Positions 1 to 7,332 of a stretch of 15,663 nucleotides of DNA are shown piece after piece. The stretch spans positions 1-15,663 of the forward strand of contig CALCGO010000472.1 of the NCBI GenBank assembly GCA_937901055.1, written 5' to 3'. This DNA comes from an uncultured Rhodobacterales bacterium (GTDB taxonomy: Bacteria > Pseudomonadota > Alphaproteobacteria > Rhodobacterales > Rhodobacteraceae). The notes beneath the pieces were generated by a model. It was not told the origin of the DNA. It saw only the letters and a list, made by a program, of their open reading frames with translations, and ran no database searches. How positions within the stretch are numbered: position 1 is the stretch's first letter; each line of letters starts with the position of its first letter. Both the position numbers and the translations under genes were made by a program.

Positions 1-1080
1 CTAAAGATCGGTGTCGCAGGATGTGTCGCGCAGGCCGAGGGCGAGGAGATTATGATCCGCCAGCCGATGGTTGATCTGGTTGTCGGATCGCAAGCGTACC
101 ACCGCCTTCCGGCGATGGCGGCGAAGGCTGGCAATGGGGTACAAGTTCTGGACACGGAGTTCCCCGAGGAAGACAAGTTCGAATTTTTGCCACGTGGCAC
201 AAAGGCGAAGCGTGCACCTGCGGCGTTTCTGACGGTTCAGGAAGGCTGCGACAAGTTCTGTGCTTTTTGTGTTGTGCCGTACACGCGCGGGGCCGAGGTT
301 TCCCGCCCGGCGGAGCGTTTGCTGGCCGAGGCGAGGGATTTGGTGGAGCGTGGTGTCGTTGAAATCAGTCTACTGGGCCAAAATGTGAACGCATATGTGG
401 CGGACGACTGGACGTTGGCGCGGCTTATTCGTGCATTGGCCAAAATTGATGGGTTGGAGCGCATCCGGTATATGACTTCGCACCCAAACGATATGGGCGA
501 TGATCTGATCGCGGTGCATGGGGATGTGGAAAAGTTGATGCCGTACCTGCATTTGCCGGTGCAATCTGGGTCTGACAAGGTTCTCAAGGCGATGAACCGC
601 AGGCATACGGCAGTGGAATATCTCAAGGTTCTGGAACGTATGCGGGCGGTGCGGCCCGACATTATGTTGTCGGGTGATTTCATCGTTGGCTTCCCCGGCG
701 AAGACGAGGACGATTTTCAGGCAACGATGGACCTGTGTGAAGAGGTTCGTTACGGGCAGGCGTATAGTTTCAAGTATTCGCCACGGCCAGGCACACCGGC
801 GGCGGATCGTTCTCATGTGGATGAAGGCGTGAAGACGGAACGTTTGCACCGATTGCAGGCGCTATTGACCAGCCATCAGGTGGAGTTTCAGGATAGCATG
901 ATCGGACGCACTTTGCCGGTTCTGGTCGAAAAGCTGGGGCGTGAGGCGGGGCAGGTTATCGGCAAGTCGCCTTATTTGCATGCGACACATTTTTTGGGCG
1001 AAGCCTCGGATATTGGCAAGGTCGTGGATGTTAAGGTCGTAGCGACGGAACGGAATTCGCTTTCAGCCGCGAAAGTATGA
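1..1080 (+). CDS. miaB: MiaB, tRNA-2-methylthio-N6-dimethylallyladenosine synthase (5' end outside the window)
   Basis: A radical-SAM methylthiotransferase that converts i6A37 to ms2i6A37 in tRNAs reading UNN codons. The reading frame is open from base 1, so about 80 N-terminal residues are missing and 359 are present. Residues 4-9 of the fragment (GVAGCV) carry the last cysteine of the N-terminal UPF0004 domain, which holds the auxiliary 4Fe-4S cluster. The radical-SAM signature EGCDKFCAFC is at fragment residues 81-90, with C83, C87 and C90 binding the SAM cluster. It is followed by the typical YTRGAEVSRP segment, by GQNVNAY, and by a TRAM RNA-binding domain over roughly the last 65 residues. 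No defect is visible. A strong hairpin follows the stop, so the gene probably ends its transcript there. MiaB uses S-adenosylmethionine, the product of metK downstream. Confidence 0.96.
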   Translation, partial: LKIGVAGCVAQAEGEEIMIRQPMVDLVVGSQAYHRLPAMAAKAGNGVQVLDTEFPEEDKFEFLPRGTKAKRAPAAFLTVQEGCDKFCAFCVVPYTRGAEVSRPAERLLAEARDLVERGVVEISLLGQNVNAYVADDWTLARLIRALAKIDGLERIRYMTSHPNDMGDDLIAVHGDVEKLMPYLHLPVQSGSDKVLKAMNRRHTAVEYLKVLERMRAVRPDIMLSGDFIVGFPGEDEDDFQATMDLCEEVRYGQAYSFKYSPRPGTPAADRSHVDEGVKTERLHRLQALLTSHQVEFQDSMIGRTLPVLVEKLGREAGQVIGKSPYLHATHFLGEASDIGKVVDVKVVATERNSLSAAKV

Positions 1081-1084
1081 AACG

Positions 1085-1112
1085 GCTTGTGTGACTCTGA
1101 TGTCACACAAGC
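1085..1112 (+). terminator. Probable rho-independent terminator after miaB
   Basis: Perfect inverted repeat five bases after the miaB stop: an 11-bp stem (GCTTGTGTGAC / GTCACACAAGC) with the 6-base loop TCTGAT. It is followed by only three T residues, so it is a strong hairpin with a weak U tract. The stem is the longest perfect one I found in the window, and the position directly after a gene supports termination or 3'-end protection. Confidence 0.65.
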
Positions 1113-1135
1113 TTTGCCGCGCAAGTAATAGATTC

Positions 1136-1198
1136 ACAAATATATTTTTGTATGCTAGGCTGACGATAACACCGGCGTAAATGATCGGTAACCTGAGG
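1136..1198 (+). promoter_or_regulatory. A/T-rich leader with likely promoter and ribosome binding site for the OmpA-like gene
   Basis: The gap after the miaB hairpin turns A/T-rich. It holds a small inverted repeat ACAAA-N6-TTTGT (1136-1151) and a possible -10 element TATGCT (1151-1156), but no convincing -35 at normal spacing. The ribosome binding site GAGG (1195-1198) lies nine bases before the ATG at 1208. That favours this ATG over the upstream in-frame ATG at 1181. The promoter call is tentative and the ribosome binding site is firmer. Confidence 0.35.
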
Positions 1199-1207
1199 CA
1201 GAACATT

Positions 1208-1747
1208 ATGAAACATTACCTGAGCGCCCTGCTTTTGGGGCTTTCTACGTGTATGGCGCCATTGGTCGCGCAAGCAGAAGATACGGGGCGACTTCAAGCC
1301 GCAATCTGGATTGATCCCGATGGATGTGAACATTGGGTCATTGATTTGGGCGTCGAGGGCATGATGTCACCGCATCTTAATCGTGACGGAAATCCGGTTT
1401 GTAACCGTGATCCGAGCATTTGCATGGAATTTCCCGGTGATATGTTGTTTGACGTGAACAAAGCTTTGTTGACGCCGGATGCGACCACGGCTGTGTCCAA
1501 ATACTTCACCGAAGAAATTCTCAGCGGCCAGACCTCGTTCCTTGTTGTTGGTCATACGGATAGTGACGGCTCGCTCTACGATAACTTCGATCTTGCTTGG
1601 GCCCGCGCACAGGCTGTGGCCGTAATCGCGCGCCAGACCGGTGCGATCGTTCGCACCGATGCTTTCGGCGAGTTGCAGCCCATTGCGCCCAATGACACGG
1701 CAGACGGCAAACGCCGAAATCGCCGCGTTGAAATTATTTGCGAGTAG
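1208..1747 (+). CDS. Secreted OmpA-like peptidoglycan-binding protein with an N-terminal two-cysteine module
   Basis: A 179-residue envelope protein. Residues 1-23 form a signal peptide (basic start, leucine-rich core, probable cleavage after AQA). Residues 32-65 are a short module with paired cysteines C40 and C65; the next gene carries a close copy. From about residue 72 to the end is an OmpA C-terminal domain: GHTDSDG, then LAWARAQAV, then the NRRVEI ending. D118 and R133 are 15 residues apart, the same spacing as the diaminopimelate-binding Asp and Arg of Acinetobacter OmpA. This suggests non-covalent peptidoglycan binding in the periplasm. No beta-barrel region is present. I chose the ATG at 1208 because it has a ribosome binding site and begins a clean signal peptide. 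The 8-base gap to the next gene implies co-transcription. The role of the module is unknown to me. Confidence 0.85.
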   Translation: MKHYLSALLLGLSTCMAPLVAQAEDTGRLQAAIWIDPDGCEHWVIDLGVEGMMSPHLNRDGNPVCNRDPSICMEFPGDMLFDVNKALLTPDATTAVSKYFTEEILSGQTSFLVVGHTDSDGSLYDNFDLAWARAQAVAVIARQTGAIVRTDAFGELQPIAPNDTADGKRRNRRVEIICE

Positions 1748-1755
1748 GGGACGTC

Positions 1756-2043
1756 ATGCTGAATAAAATCACATTCTTTGCGTTGGTTGCAATTAGCGCT
1801 GTTTCGCTGGCGGCATGCGCTGATCGCTCGACCGACCGCGATTACGGGATGGACAACGCGCTGCTGGACAGTCGCAGTGCAGGCATCTGGGTTGACGGCA
1901 ATGGTTGCGACCACTGGATCATCGACGATGGCTTTGAGGGTTACATGTCTCCGCGACTGACGGATGACGGTAAACCGGTTTGTCGTGTTGATGCGGTTCC
2001 GTATTCTACAATTGATTTTGAACGCTCGCTTTTAGGTCTTTAA
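1756..2043 (+). CDS. Small lipoprotein carrying the same two-cysteine module
   Basis: A 95-residue predicted lipoprotein. A hydrophobic signal ends in the lipobox LAAC at residues 18-21, so C21 would be acylated. The residue after it is alanine rather than aspartate, which fits export to the outer membrane. Residues 43-76 match the module of the preceding protein: 21 of 34 positions are identical by eye, including the Trp, His-Trp, Ile-Asp, Met-Ser-Pro and Pro-Val-Cys positions. The cysteine spacing is identical (C51 and C76), so a disulfide is plausible. Only a short tail follows, with no OmpA domain. The ATG at 1756 has GGGGA a few bases upstream and follows the previous stop by 8 bases. 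The pair looks like a duplication in which one copy is tethered by lipid and the other by peptidoglycan binding. I do not recognise a named family. Confidence 0.8.
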   Translation: MLNKITFFALVAISAVSLAACADRSTDRDYGMDNALLDSRSAGIWVDGNGCDHWIIDDGFEGYMSPRLTDDGKPVCRVDAVPYSTIDFERSLLGL

Positions 2044-2090
2044 GCTCCAGCTTTTCCCCTTGCTACGTTGACGTGCTTGTTGCACCATAG

Positions 2091-2111
2091 TTACCAGAAT
2101 CTCTTTGGTAA
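2091..2111 (+). other. Hairpin in the phoH leader
   Basis: Inverted repeat TTACCA...TGGTAA in the 81-base gap before phoH. The stem can extend to 8 bp with one G-U pair and a 5-base loop. It ends 13 bases before the TTG start and just before the GGATGG that is the best ribosome binding site candidate. No T run follows, so it is unlikely to be a terminator. It could influence translation of phoH or be an operator. A TTGACG at 2068-2073 resembles a -35 element, but I see no good -10 at the right distance. Confidence 0.35.
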
Positions 2112-2124
2112 TGGATGGTGAACT

Positions 2125-3141
2125 TTGGCGACAACCGCGCTGACTGATGTAATAACCGAGGCCGGTTCGGCTGAAACGACCCTCGAATTTCCTGACAACC
2201 GCTTCTTGCTTGAACTATGCGGCGAACTTGATTCAAACCTTCAAAAAATCGAAACAGCAACGGGCGTAGAGATCACGCACCGTGGCAATCGGTTGTCTTT
2301 GTTTGGCGATGAGGAGCAACGCAAGCATTCCGCAACGATTCTACGGGCGATTTATTCACGGCTTGAACAGCGCCGCCCACTGGAACCCGGCGATGTGGAT
2401 GCCGCGATTAGAATGCCAAGCGAGGTGTTCGATGCGCCACGTGATAGCGACCAAATCGAGATGTTCAAAAGTGACCAGATCGAAATCCGCACGCGTAAGC
2501 GGATTGTGGAGCCGCGTACGCCGGTTCAAAAAGCCTATGTGAAGTCTCTGTTCGACCATCAGCTGGCATTCGGCCTTGGACCTGCGGGGACGGGTAAGAC
2601 CTATCTGGCGGTTGCAGCGGCTGTTTCACACTACATCGATGGTCATGTTGACCGGATTATCCTTAGCCGCCCGGCCGTTGAAGCGGGCGAACGTTTGGGG
2701 TTTTTACCCGGTGACATGAAAGAGAAGGTCGATCCTTACATGCAGCCGCTGTACGACGCGTTGAATGCGTTTTTGCCTGCCAAACAGGTATTGCGGATGA
2801 TCGAGGATAAGCAAATCGAGATCGCGCCATTGGCGTTTATGCGTGGTCGCACCCTGTCAAACGCGTTTGTTATTCTGGACGAGGCGCAGAACGCGACGTC
2901 GATGCAGATGAAGATGTTCCTGACCCGTTTGGGCGAAGGCAGCCGTATGGTTATTACCGGCGACATGAGTCAGATTGACTTGCCGCGCGGTGTTACGTCT
3001 GGTCTGGTTGAGGCCGAAGGTATTTTGCGCGACGTTAAAGGCATTGGGTTCACGCGGTTTACGTCTGTCGATGTGGTGCGCCATCCGATGGTTGCGAAGG
3101 TCATTGATGCGTATGATGCAGCGGCGAAACGGAATGGCTGA
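2125..3141 (+). CDS. phoH: PhoH-family ATPase (PhoH-like, YbeZ type)
   Basis: A cytoplasmic P-loop ATPase of the PhoH/YbeZ family, 338 residues, a normal length for this type. Residues about 20-100 form the N-terminal region with a KH-like GVEITHRGNRLSLFGDEE segment. The ATPase core has Walker A GPAGTGKT (152-159), SRPAVEAGERLGFLPGD (181-197), Walker B VILDEAQN (249-256) and ITGDMSQIDLPRG (277-289). The start must be TTG at 2125: an in-frame TGA lies two codons upstream (2119-2121) and no ATG occurs in the next 90 codons. The stop overlaps the start of ybeY by 8 bases, so the two are translationally linked. In many bacteria YbeZ partners the YbeY RNase in rRNA maturation and ribosome quality control, and the gene order here supports that pairing. 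Confidence 0.93.
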   Translation: MATTALTDVITEAGSAETTLEFPDNRFLLELCGELDSNLQKIETATGVEITHRGNRLSLFGDEEQRKHSATILRAIYSRLEQRRPLEPGDVDAAIRMPSEVFDAPRDSDQIEMFKSDQIEIRTRKRIVEPRTPVQKAYVKSLFDHQLAFGLGPAGTGKTYLAVAAAVSHYIDGHVDRIILSRPAVEAGERLGFLPGDMKEKVDPYMQPLYDALNAFLPAKQVLRMIEDKQIEIAPLAFMRGRTLSNAFVILDEAQNATSMQMKMFLTRLGEGSRMVITGDMSQIDLPRGVTSGLVEAEGILRDVKGIGFTRFTSVDVVRHPMVAKVIDAYDAAAKRNG

Positions 3142-3619
3142 CCTTGTTGATTTGGTGATCGAGGATACGCGGTGGGCTGCACTGGATATGAGCGCGCTAG
3201 CTGAACAGGCGGCCAATGCGGCGTTGAATGCTGCCGGAATCCCCGTTGAGTACGAAATCTGTATTCTGGGGTGCAATGATGCTCGTATTGCCGAGCTGAA
3301 CGCTGAATTTCGCGAAAGACCAACCGCAACCAATGTGCTGTCATGGCCAGCATTCGAACTGGCACCTGAAATCGAAGGCGGGCAGCCAACGCCCCCTCCG
3401 CAAGCAGAAGAGTTGGGTGATATTGCCATCGCTTACGAGACTTGCGAGCGTGAAGCAGTGGAAAAAGGCATCACCATCCACGCGCATGTTTTACATCTAA
3501 TCGTGCACGGATGCCTCCATTTACTGGGCTATGACCACGAAACTGACAAAGATGCCACACTTATGGAGGAATTAGAGGTCAAAGCCCTTGCCACCATGGG
3601 GGTAGACGACCCATATTGA
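3134..3619 (+). CDS. ybeY: YbeY, endoribonuclease for 16S rRNA maturation
   Basis: A single-strand-specific zinc endoribonuclease acting in 16S rRNA 3'-end maturation and ribosome quality control; 161 residues. The signature HGCLHLLGYDH at residues 125-135 supplies the zinc ligands H125, H129 and H135. Upstream, the conserved NAEFR and TNVLSWP segments (residues 56-72) include R60, the position of a functionally important arginine in E. coli YbeY. The usual TDVLSFP is TNVLSWP here, a mild variant. A proline-rich insert (about 80-91) lies between the two conserved parts. I chose the ATG at 3134 inside the 3' end of phoH: the protein then begins where the family does, and the 8-base overlap is typical of coupled genes. 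The frame is open further upstream, but that part is phoH coding sequence read out of frame. Confidence 0.93.
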   Translation: MADLVDLVIEDTRWAALDMSALAEQAANAALNAAGIPVEYEICILGCNDARIAELNAEFRERPTATNVLSWPAFELAPEIEGGQPTPPPQAEELGDIAIAYETCEREAVEKGITIHAHVLHLIVHGCLHLLGYDHETDKDATLMEELEVKALATMGVDDPY

Positions 3620-3664
3620 ACTCACGGGCACAGCATGTTGCCTTTTGACGGATTTCAAGGAGCC

Positions 3665-4564
3665 ATGGGCGACACTAAAGACGGGTCTTCTATCGCAGCG
3701 CAACGCGCGCAAGCAGACTTAAACACCCCTGCCCCGCATAACGGGTTTTGGGGGCGACTGTTCGGGCAGAAACCCGATGACACACCTGTAATTAATGACG
3801 AAGCACTGGCTGTATCTGCGGCTGGCACCAAGAACATGTTGTTGAATATCCGCAACATGCACGAGATGCGTGTCGATGACGTGGCGATTCCAACGGCGGA
3901 TGTTGCCGCGATTGCGGATGACGCAACGCTGGACGAGGTGGTCGCGGCGTTTCGGAAATCTACCAACAGTCGTCTGCCGGTTTACGCCGACACGCTGGAT
4001 AACCCGCTCGGCTTGGTGCATCTGAAAGACATCGCCCTAAACTATGGGTTCGGCGCGAGTGGCAAGTTTGACCTGAAGGCCATTATCCGCCCGCTGATTT
4101 ATGTACCACCCTCGATGCCGCTTGGTGCGCTCTTGCAAAAGATGCAGAGCGAACGGATGCATATGGCGCTGGTGATTGACGAATACGGCGGGGTCGAAGG
4201 GTTGGTAACGCTGGAAGACCTGATCGAAGAAATCGTCGGTGAGATCGAAGACGAGCATGACGTGGAAGAAGCGCAGTTATGGAGCGAGGAATCGCCCTCG
4301 GTCTTCGTTGCGCAGGCGCGCGCACCTTTAGATGAATTCGAAGAGGCGGCGGGCGTGGACCTGTTACCCGATGATCTGGACGAGGACGTTGATACATTAG
4401 GCGGTTTGGTCTTTATGCTGATCGGACGTGTACCTTCACGCGGGGAATGTGTTCGTGACGGACACGGACATGAGTTCGAAGTCGTTGATGCTGACGCGCG
4501 TCGCGTAAAGACTTTGCGCGTGCGGTTGAATGCGAAACGGCCAATCGGCCAAGCGGCGGAATAA
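3665..4564 (+). CDS. CorC/HlyC-type CBS-domain protein
   Basis: A 299-residue soluble protein of the CorC/HlyC (hemolysin C-like) family. After a variable N-terminus come two CBS domains (about residues 72-130 and 138-195, including SRLPVYAD, GLVHLKDI, LVIDEYGG and GLVTLEDLIEEIVGEI). A transporter-associated C-terminal domain follows (about 213-291). The DUF21 membrane domain of CNNM-type magnesium transporters is absent, as in E. coli CorC (YbeX), which is linked to magnesium/cobalt efflux and ribosome physiology. The neighbours ybeY, phoH and lnt match the ybeZ-ybeY-ybeX-lnt order of E. coli. The ATG at 3665 has AAGGAG just upstream, although very close. An in-frame ATG at 3635 would add 10 residues but lacks a good ribosome binding site. 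Confidence 0.9.
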   Translation: MGDTKDGSSIAAQRAQADLNTPAPHNGFWGRLFGQKPDDTPVINDEALAVSAAGTKNMLLNIRNMHEMRVDDVAIPTADVAAIADDATLDEVVAAFRKSTNSRLPVYADTLDNPLGLVHLKDIALNYGFGASGKFDLKAIIRPLIYVPPSMPLGALLQKMQSERMHMALVIDEYGGVEGLVTLEDLIEEIVGEIEDEHDVEEAQLWSEESPSVFVAQARAPLDEFEEAAGVDLLPDDLDEDVDTLGGLVFMLIGRVPSRGECVRDGHGHEFEVVDADARRVKTLRVRLNAKRPIGQAAE

Positions 4565-4569
4565 TTCGC

Positions 4570-6045
4570 GTGGGCTTGCCCGCGCGGGTGGGGTCGTTGA
4601 CCGGTTGGCGACAACTGTTGCTGGCGTTCACCGCAGGTGCGGCGTTGGGCTTGGTGCAAGCGCCGTGGTCTTTTCCGACAGTTTTCTTCGCGGCTCTTCC
4701 TGTCATATTCTGGCTTCACACTGGCGCTGGCAATCGAAAGCGCGCGGCGGCGGTTGGATGGGTCGCGGGCCTTGGCTACTTCGGTCTTACACTGGCGTGG
4801 ATAGTCGAGCCGTTCTTGGTCGACATCGGTCGCCACGGCTGGATGGCGCCTTTCGCGTTATTCTTGATGGCCGCAGGTTTGGCAACGTTCTGGGCAGCTG
4901 CCTTTGGGTTTGCCCCGCGTGGGCGTACGCTGGTGTTGATAGTGTTATGGTCGGCCGTAGAGCTGGCGCGATCTTATGCTTTTACAGGTTTTCCGTGGGG
5001 ACTGATCGGGTACGGGTGGGCCGATACGCCGATGATCCAGATGGCGTCGGTTATCGGGATTCATGGCATAGGCATTTTGACGATGAGCGCAGTGGCGTTA
5101 CTATTGCGCCGACAGGCGATGTCTGTCGTTTCGGGGGCACTAATTTTTGTCCTGATGTGGAGCTTCGGCACGTATCGGTTGGCCCAACCCGTAGCCTTGC
5201 GAGCAGATGATTACACCGTTCGCATTGTTCAACCTAATGTAGAGCAACAATTGAAATGGTTGCCGGAATTCCAGCAGACCTTCTTTCGACGTCACTTGGA
5301 TCTGAGCCAAAATGATGGCGCTCCAGACATTGTTATTTGGCCAGAAGCCGCCGTGCCATTCCTGCCCGAGGAACGCGCCGATTTGCTGCAAGACATTTCC
5401 CTAGCAACAAACGGAACCGAGGTTATTTTGGGTGCAAGGCGTCGTGACGAAAGCGGCGACTGGTATAATCGGCTTGTTCTTTTGGATAGTGACGGTGTGT
5501 TGATCGACAATTACGACAAACACCATCTGGTGCCGTTCGGTGAATATATCCCGTTGCAAGAAATTCTGTCCAAAACAGGACTATCCGCGCTGACGGGCAG
5601 GGGTTGGACTGCGGGAGAGGGGGCTCGGGTGATTTCAGCCGGAGATGCGCCACCGTTCCTGCCGCTAATCTGTTACGAGGCGATTTTCCCGCAACATGCT
5701 TCTGCAGATGGCGAGCGTGCGGACTGGATCGTGCAAATCACGAACGATGCGTGGTTCGGGAAGTTCAGCGGCCCGTATCAACATCTGGTGCAAACAAGAG
5801 TGCGCGCGATAGAGCAAGGCTTGCCTTTGGCGCGGTCGGCGAACACGGGTGTGTCGGCGATGGTGGGCCCGTATGGGCGCGTTATCGAGGCGATTCCCTT
5901 GGGCGAAATGGGGGTGATTGATGCCTCAATGCCGGCGCCACTGCCGGAAACCCTGTATTCGCGTAGCGGTGATTGGCCGGTAGCGGGATTTCTGCTGTTG
6001 TTAACTATTTTGCAACTATTACCGGCTAAAAGGCGCCGACCTTGA
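4570..6045 (+). CDS. lnt: Apolipoprotein N-acyltransferase
   Basis: An inner-membrane enzyme that transfers an acyl chain from phospholipid to the N-terminal cysteine of lipoproteins, the last maturation step; about 491 residues. The first 200 residues hold several hydrophobic membrane segments. The periplasmic nitrilase-like domain (about 215-455) carries the catalytic triad E259 (in IWPEA), K317 (in NYDKHHLVPFGEY) and C368 (in LICYE). A final membrane segment lies at about 470-485. The GTG at 4570 starts five bases after the corC-like stop; its ribosome binding site is weak, and GTG 4588 or TTG 4597 are possible alternatives, so the start is the uncertain part. A likely client is the lipoprotein encoded at 1756-2043. 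No residue of the catalytic triad is missing. Confidence 0.94.
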   Translation: MGLPARVGSLTGWRQLLLAFTAGAALGLVQAPWSFPTVFFAALPVIFWLHTGAGNRKRAAAVGWVAGLGYFGLTLAWIVEPFLVDIGRHGWMAPFALFLMAAGLATFWAAAFGFAPRGRTLVLIVLWSAVELARSYAFTGFPWGLIGYGWADTPMIQMASVIGIHGIGILTMSAVALLLRRQAMSVVSGALIFVLMWSFGTYRLAQPVALRADDYTVRIVQPNVEQQLKWLPEFQQTFFRRHLDLSQNDGAPDIVIWPEAAVPFLPEERADLLQDISLATNGTEVILGARRRDESGDWYNRLVLLDSDGVLIDNYDKHHLVPFGEYIPLQEILSKTGLSALTGRGWTAGEGARVISAGDAPPFLPLICYEAIFPQHASADGERADWIVQITNDAWFGKFSGPYQHLVQTRVRAIEQGLPLARSANTGVSAMVGPYGRVIEAIPLGEMGVIDASMPAPLPETLYSRSGDWPVAGFLLLLTILQLLPAKRRRP

Positions 6046-6060
6046 GAATTCACCGAATTC
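6046..6060 (+). repeat. GAATTC-ACC-GAATTC dyad after lnt
   Basis: Directly after the lnt stop the palindrome GAATTC occurs twice, separated by ACC. The unit is therefore both a direct and an inverted repeat. A 6-bp hairpin with a 3-base loop is possible but weak and lacks a T run. It marks the start of the 115-base metK leader. Confidence 0.35.
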
Positions 6061-6096
6061 CTGCACCGTGTGCGTCTATTAAGCAGCATCAGGGCA

Positions 6097-6126
6097 TTGA
6101 CGCCACGACTTAGCTTCATTTAGAGA
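6097..6126 (+). promoter_or_regulatory. Candidate metK promoter
   Basis: TTGACG (6097-6102) matches the first five bases of the -35 consensus. It is followed after 17 bases by TTAGAG (6120-6125), or after 18 bases by TAGAGA (6121-6126), as a mediocre -10. Transcription would begin near 6131 and leave a leader of only about 30 bases before the start codon. The leader is U-rich in the middle and ends in the ribosome binding site GGAGG. Read-through from lnt is also possible. Confidence 0.4.
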
Positions 6127-6150
6127 AACATACCGCCAGCTTTTTGCGAT

Positions 6151-6155
6151 GGAGG
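6151..6155 (+). promoter_or_regulatory. Ribosome binding site that decides the metK start
   Basis: GGAGG, a perfect Shine-Dalgarno core, lies five bases before TTG at 6161. The in-frame ATG at 6149 overlaps this element and has no ribosome binding site of its own. TTG at 6161 is therefore the likelier start. An upstream CCGCC (6133-6137) could pair imperfectly with GGAGG. Confidence 0.6.
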
Positions 6156-6160
6156 CCACA

Positions 6161-7327
6161 TTGGCTCGACAAAATTATATGTTTACCTCGGAATCCGTTT
6201 CCGAAGGTCACCCGGACAAACTCTGCGACCGTATTTCGGACGCAGTGCTCGACGCCTTTTTGGCCGAAGACCCTGAAGCCCGTGTGGCGTGTGAAACTTT
6301 CGCAACAACAGACCGCGTGGTTGTCGGTGGCGAGGTGCGTGGCCCGCAAAATGTGATCGACAGTGTAGAAGACATTGCGCGTAAATGTGTACGTGACATT
6401 GGTTACGAACAAGACGGGTTCCATTGGAATACCTTCAAGATGGATAACTACCTGCATGGCCAATCTTCGGACATTGCGCAGGGTGTTGATGCGACAAGTA
6501 ACAAAGACGAAGGTGCTGGCGACCAAGGGATTATGTTTGGTTACGCTGTTGACGAAACCAAAGAACTGATGCCAGCCCCGATCCATTACGCCCACGCGAT
6601 TTTGTCTCGTTTGGCTGAGGTTCGTAAAAGCGGTGCCGAGCCGACACTTGGGCCGGATGCAAAGACCCAACTCTCGTTGCAATATGTTGACGGGAAGCCG
6701 GTTGCGGTTTCCTCCATCGTGTTGTCCACGCAACATCTGGACGAAAGCATGAGTTCCAGCGATGTACGCGACGTTGTCGAGCCATACATCCGCGATATTC
6801 TTCCCGAAAGCTGGATCACGCCGAAGACTGCTTGGCACGTTAATCCAACTGGAAAGTTCGTAATTGGTGGGCCGGACGGCGATGCAGGCCTGACGGGGCG
6901 CAAAATTATCGTTGACACTTATGGCGGCGCGGCACCCCATGGTGGCGGCGCGTTTTCGGGGAAAGACCCGACCAAAGTTGACCGTTCCGCAGCGTATGCC
7001 GCGCGGTATCTGGCGAAGAACGTAGTTGCTGCCGGTCTGGCAAAACGCTGTGTTATTCAGCTTTCTTATGCGATTGGTGTGGCTAAGCCGTTGTCGATTT
7101 ACGCGGACACCTACGGAACTGGCGCGGTGCATGAAACCGAGATTGAACGCGCTATATCCGAAGTAATGGACCTAACCCCACGTGGTATTCGTGAGCATCT
7201 GGGCCTAAACAAACCCATCTATCAACGCACGGCAGCCTACGGGCATTTCGGGCGTGCGCCTGAAGCTGATGGTGGTTTTAGTTGGGAAAGAACCGATCTG
7301 GTAGATGTGCTGAAGCGCACTGTCTAA
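6161..7327 (+). CDS. metK: S-adenosylmethionine synthetase
   Basis: Makes S-adenosylmethionine from methionine and ATP in the cytoplasm. With the TTG start the protein is 388 residues, the usual size, and begins MARQNYMFTSESVSEGHPDK as family members do. Visible motifs: GHPDK at 16-20 (ATP-binding histidine and metal-binding aspartate), the hexapeptide-type GAGDQGIMFGYA loop at 118-129, the phosphate-binding GGGAFSGKDPTKVDRSAAY at 261-279, and DTYGTG at 316-321. Starting at ATG 6149 would add MEAT and use an ATG that lies inside the ribosome binding site region. trmB follows after five bases, so the two form an operon. Both TrmB and MiaB in this window consume the product. In Rhodobacterales metK is often controlled by a SAM/SAH riboswitch; I could not identify one here by eye. 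Confidence 0.96.
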   Translation: MARQNYMFTSESVSEGHPDKLCDRISDAVLDAFLAEDPEARVACETFATTDRVVVGGEVRGPQNVIDSVEDIARKCVRDIGYEQDGFHWNTFKMDNYLHGQSSDIAQGVDATSNKDEGAGDQGIMFGYAVDETKELMPAPIHYAHAILSRLAEVRKSGAEPTLGPDAKTQLSLQYVDGKPVAVSSIVLSTQHLDESMSSSDVRDVVEPYIRDILPESWITPKTAWHVNPTGKFVIGGPDGDAGLTGRKIIVDTYGGAAPHGGGAFSGKDPTKVDRSAAYAARYLAKNVVAAGLAKRCVIQLSYAIGVAKPLSIYADTYGTGAVHETEIERAISEVMDLTPRGIREHLGLNKPIYQRTAAYGHFGRAPEADGGFSWERTDLVDVLKRTV

Positions 7328-7332
7328 ACCGA

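Noticed and set aside
1221..1253. Possible lipobox (LSTC) at residues 12-15 of the OmpA-like protein
   Set aside because: Threonine before the cysteine is a poor lipobox and the hydrophobic stretch continues beyond it to AQA, so an ordinary signal peptidase I site fits better.
4099..4836. Long open frame on the - strand (245 codons) across the corC-like/lnt junction
   Set aside because: Its composition is serine/arginine/proline-rich, it has no motifs, and it spans two real genes on the other strand.
4530..5210. 226-codon + strand frame overlapping the start of lnt
   Set aside because: It is out of frame with Lnt, whose catalytic triad and membrane segments are intact; the alternative product is Arg/Gly-rich without motifs.
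6012..6035. A SAM-II-like string (GCTAAAAGG) in the tail of lnt upstream of metK
   Set aside because: It lies in coding sequence about 130 bases before the metK start. The required P1 stem is absent, and the bases encode a normal basic C-terminus of Lnt.
6055..6075. UUCCUG string resembling the SAM/SAH riboswitch loop
   Set aside because: It lies about 90 bases from the ribosome binding site with no flanking P1 stem; the known element is only about 40-50 bases and ends at the ribosome binding site.
6116..7132. Long open frame on the - strand (338 codons) opposite metK
   Set aside because: It is wholly antisense to a clearly functional metK, shows no recognisable motif and looks like a codon-bias shadow.
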